From Chara braunii (lineage: Eukaryota; Streptophyta; Charophyceae; Charales; Characeae), in the NCBI GenBank assembly GCA_003427395.1, contig BFEA01000167.1:1968351-2032350 (forward strand): a DNA stretch of 64,000 bases. Reading direction: 5' to 3'. Position 1 is the stretch's first letter. Every line of letters starts with the position of its first letter. Shown piece by piece: positions 33,539 to 42,060 of this stretch. The position numbers and the translations under genes were made by a program. The notes under the pieces are model-generated. The model made no database searches, was not told the DNA's origin, and saw only the letters and a list, made by a program, of their open reading frames with translations.

Positions 33539-34223
33539 ACTTCTTCCTCCCAGCAGTGCTGTAGTGCCCAGCGCTACTCCAGCCAGCGCTCCAGCAGCGT
33601 GACGCCCAACTCGCACACTGAAGAATGAGGCTGGGCTCTCCGCCCTGCCTCTTGATATCGCGGCCTACTTGCCTCCTGGGCGGTGACTTCCAGGCCGCAC
33701 GGCCTCTCCAAGCAACCGGTACCTCTTCCGTTTCGGAGGGAAACATCATTGCAGACCCTGATATTACCCTTGCAGGCTCTAGACTCAGACTGGTTGGACT
33801 GGTACCGGCCTAGACCTACCCTACCGCTACTGGACTCTAAAAATGCCAACTTTGTCTTTTTCTGCTCGGCCTCCAGTACCCCCTCACACCAACTGCAGTG
33901 GGGTGCAGTATCGGCCTACCGGCCTACTTGAGTGTTTTTCCGCTACCCCAAGGGCCTCAGGGCCGCTAGCTTCGCCACTTGAGTGTTTTTCCCTGCTACA
34001 ACCCTCGATGCCACGGCCACATGTAAGTACCGGCCCTACGGGCCTACCAAACAAGCAAGTACCCTTGCGGGTTCCACACACAGGCATGCAGGTCACAAGC
34101 ACGCACACACACACAGACTTAGAAACACAGCAGTTTGCGGGAATCTCAGCAAGGCATCCATTCCATCGGCAGAACTTCAGAAATCAGCAGTGTTCTCAGT
34201 CTGTGTTTTGACGAGTCATTACA
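33539..34223 (-). repeat. Element D 5' LTR (truncated, 685 bp)
   Basis: Near-identical to 28649-29357, with a few substitutions and about 24 bp fewer around ACACACTCATACCAACAAGC, which is missing near 34080. It ends with TCATTACA then the ATAT(T) duplication. Its inner side joins gag sequence abruptly at 33538. Confidence 0.9.
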
Positions 34224-35164
34224 ATATTTATTTGGTGCAATTGTGACTTACCTAGATGCTGGCGCCGATCTGCAGCAAAAGATCAAGGCTGCCTACGCTG
34301 ATGATCCAGTGTATAGCACGTTGATAAAGAAGGTACAGCACACCTCAAGAAGTGCCTGATTTCAGAATGGCGGATGAATTGCTGTTTGAGAAGACTGATG
34401 TGCATGATAGGCTTTGCATACTGTACATCCAAGGCGGCCAATTATGTCAGAGGAACACGAGTTCTACGCAGCCTCCCTTTGGACTGTTGAAGCCACTGCC
34501 TATCCCATCTGGCCCCAGTGAATCTATATCTATCGATTTCATGGACACTAAGGTCAAGAGTAATAGTGGGAAGAGCCAGGTCAGGGTCATAGTTGACAAG
34601 TTTAGTAAGTTTGCTGTTTTTGTACCACTACCTGCTGAAGCGAAGACAAATCTGGTCATCAAAGAGTTCTTTAACCACTGGGTCAAGGATAACGGTCACC
34701 CGTTGAGTATTGTTAGTGACCAAGACACACGGGTCACAGGGGAACAATGGCAGCAGCTAATGACGGTCTACGGATCTAAGTTAGCTATGTCATCTGGACG
34801 CCATCCTGAGACAAATGGCCAGACCGAGCAGATGAATAAGATTCTACAACAGGTATTGTATATGTACAGTAGACCAGACCAGGTAGATTGGGACGAGCAT
34901 CTTCCCGAAGTAGCTAGTGCGTATAACAATTCGGTTCACCTAGCTACCTCACGGACCCCGAATGAGCTGCATAGAGGCTGGAGTCCCCGACGTCCCATAG
35001 ACTGTTTGAATCCAGATCAGATCCAAAGGTTGCCACCTAGGACACGTGAGTTTGCCATTCAGTATGAGAAGGATTTGCAATGTGTGGCTGAGAACATCCG
35101 GAAGGCCCAGCATCAGATGATGGAACAGGCGAACAAACACTGTTGTCCGTCACATTCACCATAG
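34224..35164 (+). pseudogene. Element C: integrase core, 3' part of split Gypsy
   Basis: The frame continues from 27943 across the insertion (FGAIVTYLDAGADLQQKIKAA). It then shows DRLCILYIQGGQLCQRN joined to FGLLKPLPIPSGPSESISIDF. About 50 residues carrying the H2C2 zinc finger, present in element D at this place, are missing. The core keeps SIDF, VSDQDTR and NGQTEQMN, so D, D and E are present, then VDWDEHLPEVASAYNNSVH. A frameshift lies near 34345 and a stop at 35162. Confidence 0.88.
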
Positions 35165-35654
35165 GTCACCTCTGGGTCAAGTCTAAAGAGTTTATCCCCG
35201 AGGAAGGTATTTCACAGAAGCTGCTACCTGCCTACAGAGGGTCGTGGCAAATGCTAGATGCCAAAGGTGATGCAGATGGACCGTCATACACCATCGAGAT
35301 TCCACCCCATTTGCACACCCCTATCCTGTTTTTCACGCTTCTAAGCTCCATCGCTGTGTTACTGATGATGCTTTTCCCTCACGCAGATCTATGATTCCAC
35401 CTGATGTGGACGAAAGATATGATGTAGAGAAAGTTGTTGTTGAGGATACCTTCCGTACAGATCGTCGAGGGAGACCGCAGAGACAATACAAGGTCAGATT
35501 CGATTACCAGGATCCCAGCGAAGATCGCTGGTTCACCAGGGATGAGTTAGTTCAAACAGCCCAACATATAGTGTCATTCGACGAGCGGGCACGGAGAGGG
35601 TTGAATTCTATGATCGTTCAAATGCTGATTTTTCTCGGAGGGCCTCAAAATTAG
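35143..35654 (+). pseudogene. Element C: integrase C-terminus and chromodomain-like tail
   Basis: First part: HLWVKSKEFIPEEGISQKLL and PSYTIEIPPHLHT. After a frameshift near 35320 the frame starting at 35391 reads YDVEKVVVEDTF, then RQYKVRFDYQDPSEDRWFT and VQTAQHIVSFDERA, matching the chromodomain-like end of element D. It marks the 3' end of pol of element C. Confidence 0.8.
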
Positions 35655-36240
35655 GTCGGCAGGAGTGAATGAATTCACACTGCAAGCTTTCCCAGTCCCG
35701 TTTACAGGGTCCTGAATTATCCCAGTCCAAGGCCCCGTAGATTACAACCTTAGGGCCTGTAGGATCAGGCGCCGCAGGCCAGTAGTCTACAGTACCATAC
35801 AGCACCTGTAGGAGCACGTCAAGTCCCCCAAAGTCCAGTTTTGCAGCAGCCTCACCAGAAAGTCGGGAACTTTCCCAAAATAGCAACTTGGCAAGGCAGA
35901 GGCCGAAGGAGGCCAGTACCGATTGAAGCAGGCACGCACAGCCCACTGCAGCTATATATTTTGGGCTACGGTGTCGGAGGACAGTTAGTTGTTCATTTCG
36001 CAAATTTGTGGAAGTGCTCCTGGAGCTTGTGCAGTCTAGCGACCTGGAGGAAGAAGAATGCTGAAGGGAGGAAGAAGACCAGCGCCCTGGCTGCAACAGA
36101 CCACCATAGCCAGGAGGGAGGCGACAAAGTGTTTGGCGGCCATAGCCGCCCGTTTGCTGCGAGACACACCGCAGAGGCATTCAGGGCAGGTCTGGGACAT
36201 TGTGGAGGGAGGAACAGTAGTGGCGAGCATCGAGGGATGA
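35655..36240. other. No gene recognised; possible 3' LTR of element C
   Basis: This sequence directly follows the C pol end, so it may be its 3' untranslated region and LTR. It shares an ACCACCATAGCCAGGAG phrase (36101) with the ACCATAGCCA phrases of the D LTR. No second LTR copy is in the window. A minus-strand ORF of 190 codons (36180-35608) is unrecognised. Confidence 0.4.
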
Positions 36241-36243
36241 ACA

Positions 36244-36244
36244 G

Positions 36245-36316
<72 letters not shown>
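36244..36316. repeat. (GA)n microsatellite
   Basis: About 36 GA units following GTACAGA. Confidence 0.98.
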
Positions 36317-36319
<3 letters not shown>

Positions 36320-36912
36320 TGGGAAGAAGAGATCAGATTGAAAGGGGAAGAGTCGGGTACTTACAGGAGGTGTGTCCTGGCAGTGCAGACCGCTCAATCT
36401 CAAACTTTTTCAATTGTATATTATTGGACCTTGAGTGGAACTTTGAATTTGCACTGTTCATGGCCATAGCTCAAGCTTGTGTGAGCTTTATCTGAATGCT
36501 CTCCATTTGCATGTTGTATTTTTGAGTTGAATTTTCTGAGGTTCATTGCATGTTGCCTATCTATACCTTATTTTGTTTCGTGGATGGTTTGTGGACGGAA
36601 TGAGAAAGAGAGAGTTGGGGTTCTTTGAAAACGCATACTCATTTGTGAGTATGTAGCTGGTTGACAATCTGAAAGACAATCACTTGTATGGAGTTTTCTG
36701 TTTCTCATTCTGGCAATTGACGAGTGGATTTCGGGTTTCTGTTGTTCATGCTGGCTCGTGGTTACAACTGGCACGGCTGCTGTTTCCTTGTGTCTTCTTG
36801 GGGATTCTCTTTGTTGCTGCCACCAGGCCGGAATCCCAGCAGAGAATTGTGGAGGTAGTTGACAGTTGGGGCTAATTAATTACTTGCAGGCAGTGGAGGT
36901 TTATTAATTTTA
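36317..36912. other. AT-rich sequence, no gene recognised
   Basis: Only small ORFs. One (36684-36875) is hydrophobic and could be random. Nothing else was recognised. Confidence 0.45.
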
Positions 36913-36914
36913 CT

Positions 36915-37320
36915 TAGCAGTGAAGGAAGGAAGGAAGGAAAGCTCGCATGCCCTCTGTGAGAACAAGATGGTCGATTTGTTCCAATGACTGAAGGAAGTA
37001 AGGAAGGGAGGGAAGGAGGGAGGGAGGAATTCGAGGGCCCATAAAGGCTTCTTCGAAGAAGGACGAAGGGGAAAATGGATGTTTGATGTTAGGATGGACA
37101 GACTGGCGCACGGGAAGGAAGGAAGGAGGAAAGTTGCATGCTCTTTACGAGAAGAAGACGGTTGATTTCTTCCAATGACTGAAGGAAGGAAGGAAGGAAG
37201 GAAGGACAAGGAAGGAAGGATGGGAGGATGGGTGGATGGGTGGATGGGTGAATGGGTGAATGGGTGGATGGGAGGATGGGAACATGGGAAGAAGGTAGTG
37301 GATGGGAACATGGGAAGAAG
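36915..37320 (+). repeat. GGAA/TGGA tetranucleotide repeats with a ~188-bp duplication
   Basis: Runs of GGAAGGAAGGAA (36921, 36992, 37110, 37184) and TGGATGGG/TGAATGGG (37220-37280). The phrase TTCCAATGACTGAAGGAAG occurs at about 36980 and 37168, and the intervening GARAACAAGATGGTYGATTT block is also duplicated. Confidence 0.9.
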
Positions 37321-37858
37321 GTAGTCGAGCAACATCCAGTCAGGCTTTCGACCAGTCAATTACCTTACCGATTTGTTTGTTGGACTTTGCTGAAGTTTGT
37401 TCCAATTTATGAAAATATAGGGGAGAGGAAGAAAAAACGAGATTACATCTGCTGTTGCTTCATTCCAGGAGCAAAATGTGACGGGGCAGGCGTAGTGTGG
37501 CTCAGCAAGTCGCACTATTTTTTCAATCAATTGAATTAGCTAATTTAGTTTATCAAATTATTGATTTTGATTTATCTTTCTGTATATATTTGAGAATTTT
37601 TGAACCTGTTGGGTAAGCAATGGATATACCTGAGTCGGAAATATGTGCAACTGTTCGGTTTGTGGCTCTGGTTTGAAAACGTCATTTGAGGTAGAGTTGA
37701 CTTGGGAGGAAGAGAGAGGGGGGAGAGAGAGAGGGTGTGATGGCAAGACAAGATGACGAGAAGATGCCAAGACTGTTCTGTGGAGTCTGGACTTGGTTTT
37801 GTGATTGAGATCCTCTTTCTTTTTATTTCAAGCCAAGCTCAATGCATTCGTTTGTGAA

Positions 37859-37861
<3 letters not shown>

Positions 37862-37946
<85 letters not shown>
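37862..37946. repeat. (CT)n microsatellite
   Basis: About 42 CT units. Flanking DNA is AT-rich on the left and GTAGTA-rich on the right (37957-37980). Confidence 0.98.
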
Positions 37947-37948
<2 letters not shown>

Positions 37949-38175
37949 AGTACTAGTTGTAGTAGTAATAGTAGTAGTAGTATCTCTCACTGTCAAGACA
38001 CCTTCTTGTCTTCCGTTTCTTTTTTTCAACAGGATCCTGTGGGCTCCTAGTCTTGAGATTGTGGAGGGGGTTATGGTCCCATGGATGGATATTCTCCTCA
38101 CAAGTCCACCTGATGAGCTTTTGCACTGTAATGGTGTGCTTGAGCAGCAGCCATCTATCATCAGAAATGACCCCT

Positions 38176-38233
38176 GTTTATGTGGTGAGGTTTGATATAG
38201 TGCCTCCACAGGGAGGAGCAAATGAGGGTGGAG

Positions 38234-38265
<32 letters not shown>

Positions 38266-38345
38266 GTGGTGAGGTTTGGTTTAGTGTCTCCATGCGGCGG
38301 GGCAAATAGGAGTGTGGAGAGAGAGAAAGAGAGATGAAGGGGGGG
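38176..38345. repeat. CA repeat with flanking imperfect duplication
   Basis: (CA)14 at 38234-38261 is flanked by two versions of GTGGTGAGGTTTGRTWTAGTG followed by CTCCA (near 38180 and 38265), so the segment is a tandem duplication around the microsatellite. It runs into the gap. Confidence 0.85.
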
Positions 38346-38992
38346 NNNNNNNNNNNNNNNNNNNNNNNNNNNNNNNNNNNNNNNNNNNNNNNNNNNNNNN
38401 NNNNNNNNNNNNNNNNNNNNNNNNNNNNNNNNNNNNNNNNNNNNNNNNNNNNNNNNNNNNNNNNNNNNNNNNNNNNNNNNNNNNNNNNNNNNNNNNNNNN
38501 NNNNNNNNNNNNNNNNNNNNNNNNNNNNNNNNNNNNNNNNNNNNNNNNNNNNNNNNNNNNNNNNNNNNNNNNNNNNNNNNNNNNNNNNNNNNNNNNNNNN
38601 NNNNNNNNNNNNNNNNNNNNNNNNNNNNNNNNNNNNNNNNNNNNNNNNNNNNNNNNNNNNNNNNNNNNNNNNNNNNNNNNNNNNNNNNNNNNNNNNNNNN
38701 NNNNNNNNNNNNNNNNNNNNNNNNNNNNNNNNNNNNNNNNNNNNNNNNNNNNNNNNNNNNNNNNNNNNNNNNNNNNNNNNNNNNNNNNNNNNNNNNNNNN
38801 NNNNNNNNNNNNNNNNNNNNNNNNNNNNNNNNNNNNNNNNNNNNNNNNNNNNNNNNNNNNNNNNNNNNNNNNNNNNNNNNNNNNNNNNNNNNNNNNNNNN
38901 NNNNNNNNNNNNNNNNNNNNNNNNNNNNNNNNNNNNNNNNNNNNNNNNNNNNNNNNNNNNNNNNNNNNNNNNNNNNNNNNNNNNNNNNNNNN
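38346..38992. other. Assembly gap (647 N)
   Basis: Unsequenced bases. ORFs spanning it are meaningless. Confidence 1.

Positions 38993-39034
<42 letters not shown>
38993..39034. repeat. (CA)n microsatellite
   Basis: About 21 CA units directly after the gap. CA repeats on both sides suggest the gap lies in, or was caused by, repeats. Confidence 0.98.
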
Positions 39035-39037
<3 letters not shown>

Positions 39038-39059
39038 ATACATTCACTATTAACCTGGT

Positions 39060-39965
39060 ACCGACCACTAAAGCAAAAAAAGCTTGCTGCACCCCCTCAC
39101 ACATCCATCCCCTGTACCAACACACACAAGGCCTACACAAAACTTGAGGCTTGCACTATGCAACCTCATACACCTGGTGCCCCACCCACCGGCCCCAAGC
39201 TCACTCCCCTTACTCACCAACCCATGTCCTTAATGAGACCAGCACAAAACAAACACGGATACCTGGTGCCCCACCCACCGGCCCCTAACCCGCACCTCCT
39301 TTGCACCACCCCGTGACCTCCCCACCCATACCCTACATTCACTCACATTGCACCATAACAAAATTAATACGGACATCTGATGCCCCACTCACCGATCCCA
39401 AAACTCACACCCCTTACCCACCTACACCTAGCACATAAGGCCTACACAAAACTTGAGGCTTGCACTATGCAACCTTGTACACCTGGTGCCCCACCCACCG
39501 GCCCCAAGCTCACTCCCCTTACTCACCAACCCATGTCCTTAATGAGACCAACACAAAACAAACACGGATACCTGGTGGCCCACCCACTGGCCCCTAACCC
39601 GCACCTCCTTTGCACCACCCCGTGACCTCCCCACCCATACCCTACATTCACTCATATTGCACCATAACATAATTAATACAGACATCTGATGCCCCACCCA
39701 CCGACCCCAAAACTCACACCCCTTACCCACCTACACCTGACCTCCCCATCCATCCCACGCATTCATCCACACCGATTCCACAATGAAGCCCGCACGAAAC
39801 AAAGCACAGGCACTTGCTGGCCCACCCACCGACCCCAAACTCACAACCCCTACCCACCAACCCGCGACCTCCCCACCCCTCCCCACGTTCACATATAACA
39901 AGGCCCACACAAAACAAACACTGGCACCCGGCTCCCCACCAGCCCCTGCAAACCAACCTGTCAGC
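39060..39965 (+). repeat. C/A-rich minisatellite with 309-bp unit
   Basis: AACTTGAGGCTTGCACTATG occurs at 39141 and 39450 (309 bp apart). CTGATGCCCCACYCACCGA recurs with the same spacing (39378, 39687). Inside each unit, CCTGGTGCCCCACCCACCGG repeats form smaller ~100-bp subunits that continue in diverged form to about 39965. The base composition is strongly strand-biased (few G on the plus strand). Confidence 0.88.
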
Positions 39966-40938
39966 ACAAAAAAGAAAACGCTTCCCCAGAAAAAGCAAAT
40001 GAAAGAAAAAACAAAAAAGAAAAACGCAAAAAGAAACCCCCACAAAAAATAACAATTTGAACTTCTGTACAGACACCTCCCGCTAAAGAAGCGCAACGTG
40101 CCCTCCCGTCTCCTACGCCCATACTGCCTAAAAAGCTCTCCACTTGCCTACACTACCAGCCACGCTGCACGCAAAACAAGCACAACGGGCCGCAACCCAC
40201 ACGTCCTCTGCCAGCGTGGAAACGACGTTGCACCCTCCAAAGAAAACCCCTGCCTGCGCAGCACGCAGCACCAAGTAACCATGCCCCACATGCAATGCCA
40301 TCCCCCTACACGTCCTAGCCCTGCAGCTTCATTCAACCGCCCTCACAGCCCACACCCGCCACCTCCTACAACCCACCACCACCAACTCCTTCTGTCGCCT
40401 TCCCCCACCTCCCTGCAACAATCCTACAACCCTCCACGTGCACCCCACCACACTCACCGCATGCACTATTACCCATTACACCCCCACCATCACCGCCAAC
40501 TCACACACTCGAGTGTATTCCACACGTACCCTCAACACATCGAAACCTACCCCTATTGTCATTCCCACAGCATACACTCACACACAATGGTTGAGCCTCC
40601 CCTTCCCCATCGTCTACTGCTACTTATCTGGTCCCACCACCACCCGGTTCCTCAGTCTCTACGATGCCGCAGCGGCGGAACCTACTGTGGGGACGATCTC
40701 CTCCTCCTCTGCTTTCCTCTTCTGCTCTCGTGCCTTCACTGCGAAGAGTACGGCTACTGCCATAGCCATCTTCAGCTTGAAGGTCCCCATCATTCTCTTT
40801 GCAAACTGTCACCTCAAGCCTCTCCTCCGGACTGAGGCCTACAGTTGGTGAGACAGTGATCGACAGTTGCAGTGCATCATCCTGCCCTGACACTGCGATC
40901 GCCTGTGGATTTAGAGCCACCACCTCAAAGACGAGTAC
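39966..40938. other. Low-complexity C-rich DNA; ORFs not convincing
   Basis: A 245-codon plus-strand frame (40098-40835) is a run of His, Pro, Ser and Tyr produced by ACC/CAC-rich DNA. Overlapping frames on both strands are equally long, as expected from G-poor sequence lacking stops. Part may be a 5' untranslated region of the possible exon at 40939 (inference). Confidence 0.45.
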
Positions 40939-40989
40939 AATGGCTGCAGTGGATGAGCACACCAACGACGTCGACATCGACGAGCACAT
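40939..40989 (+). CDS. Candidate short first exon
   Basis: ACAATGGCTGCA gives an ATG in excellent plant-type start context. The frame then reads MAAVDEHTNDVDIDEHM, acidic, ending at ATG|GTGAGC, a good donor site. It ends in phase 0, and the ORF at 47374 begins in phase 0 right after a CTTGCAG acceptor, so they could be spliced. The 6.4-kb intron this needs is long and unsupported by transcript data. Confidence 0.25.
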
Positions 40990-41080
40990 GGTGAGCTGAT
41001 AGCCTTCTAGCTACCCTCCCCTATGCTATGCTCTCTACCTCCTTCTCTCACCCCCCCACCGGGAGCCAGAGGTTAAAATA

Positions 41081-41127
41081 CCCTCTGATGAGCCGTAACG
41101 GCGCAAACGGCGAAAAGCGCTTAAGGG
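41081..41127 (+). ncRNA. Type I hammerhead ribozyme
   Basis: All core elements are present in order. Stem I 5' arm CCCT (41081-41084); core CTGATGA (41085-41091); stem II GCCGT (41092-41096) pairing perfectly with ACGGC (41107-41111) around a 10-base loop; core GAA (41112-41114); stem III AA/TT with loop GCGC, i.e. the palindrome AAGCGCTT (41115-41122); cleavage-site A (41123, triplet TTA, which fits NUH); and stem I 3' arm AGGG (41124-41127). Predicted self-cleavage is between 41123 and 41124 of the plus-strand RNA. A two-base-pair stem III with a palindromic loop is typical of hammerheads in Penelope-like elements, which tend to act as dimers (established). Confidence 0.9.
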
Positions 41128-41235
41128 GACGCGCCACCCCTCCTCCACTGGCCATATGGCCAGTGTCTGATGGTCATTCCATCTTTGCTCCCCTCTCTCC
41201 CCCTCCCTCTCCTCTTCATCATCTCCTATTGCTCC

Positions 41236-41300
41236 CTTGCAGGTTGTAAACATGACGTATGCATGAAAGGATTACGTGGCTGTCCTAGCAATGTGAGTAT
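41236..41300 (+). other. Acceptor- and donor-like splice signals
   Basis: A pyrimidine-rich run ending CTCCCTTGCAG (41242) is followed by a 49-base segment and AAT|GTGAGTATG, a near-consensus donor. This could be a small exon, but a TGA follows quickly in phase 0. Recorded because the same CTTGCAG acceptor recurs before the ORFs at 47374 and 50828. Confidence 0.3.
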
Positions 41301-41499
41301 GACTGAGGATCGGACCAGGTAAGGATTCCCATGTTATGGGTTGCTATGGTAGCGTTATGCTTGTACACACACTCTTTCGGACTTGGTCCTGTTTGCAATG
41401 CGGGGGTAGATCCCACCCGCTGATCCTCACATACCTGGTCCATCTCGGTTGGCTCGACGGGGTCGTTCGCACGACATATCCTAGCCATGATAGTTTTTG

Positions 41500-42060
41500 T
41501 TCCTCCTCATCCGCCGCCTCCTCCCCTCTTCCTACCCTCCTCTCTCTCCCTCTCACACTCTCCCTCTCTCCCTTTCCCTCTCTTTAGCTGGTTCTCCCCC
41601 TCTCTCGCCCCCCCTCTCTCTCTCTCTCTCGCTCTTTCTCTCTTCCTCTCTCACGATCTTTCTCACACACACTCTTCCTCTCTCCCCCTCTTCTTTTTTT
41701 CCCCCTCCCCCCCTCTCTCACACACTCTCTCCCGCACTCCCGCTCTCGCTCCCCCACACTCTCTCTCTCTCCCTCTTTCCCTCTCTCCATCTCTCGCTCT
41801 CCCTCTATTTTTTACGCAATATATTCACCCTCATTAGTAGTATATTTTCCACCCACCTCCCCAGTCAATCGCCCCTCATCACCACTTACCCAACTTCCCT
41901 CCCACCTTTCCCGTATGCACACCCACTCCCTGCTCGGATCTCCTCTCCCCTTCCCTTCTCCCCCACTTGCCCCGCATCCTACACCATACGTCCCTTCCCT
42001 CTACCACTACCCACCATGACTCCTCACGCGTACCCCTTCCCAACAAATTGCTAGACAAAA
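41500..42060 (+). repeat. Long polypyrimidine tract
   Basis: The plus strand is overwhelmingly C and T with repeated CTCTCTCC, CCCTCTCTC and CTCTTTCTC, especially 41510-41815. Frames are open on both strands because stops are rare in such DNA. Such homopyrimidine tracts can form triplexes, and in transcripts would be polypyrimidine RNA. Confidence 0.9.

Larger units (their letters stand above)
27944..34223 (-). mobile_element. Element D: Ty3/Gypsy LTR retrotransposon nested in element C
   Basis: Bounded by TGTTACG on the left and CATTACA on the right (TG...CA in LTR orientation) and by an ATAT(T) target duplication. Minus-strand order is 5' LTR remnant, gag remnant, protease, RT, RNase H, H2C2 integrase, chromodomain-like tail, polypurine tract, 3' LTR. 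Domain order (integrase after RNase H) is that of Ty3/Gypsy. It is the youngest-looking element here: pol has only three stops and its catalytic residues are kept. The inner half of the 5' LTR and most of gag are deleted. Confidence 0.9.

Noticed and set aside
38105-38150. CTGATGAG hammerhead-like core near the CT repeat
   Set aside because: No GAA core after a pairing stem.
37823-39316. Long ORFs spanning the N gap
   Set aside because: Openness comes from unknown bases and CA repeats.
40098-40835. 245-codon His/Pro-rich ORF
   Set aside because: G-poor DNA lacks stops; equally long frames exist on the other strand, and composition mirrors base bias.
41487-42054. Ser/Leu/Pro-rich ORFs in the pyrimidine tract
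   Set aside because: Product of CT-rich low complexity.
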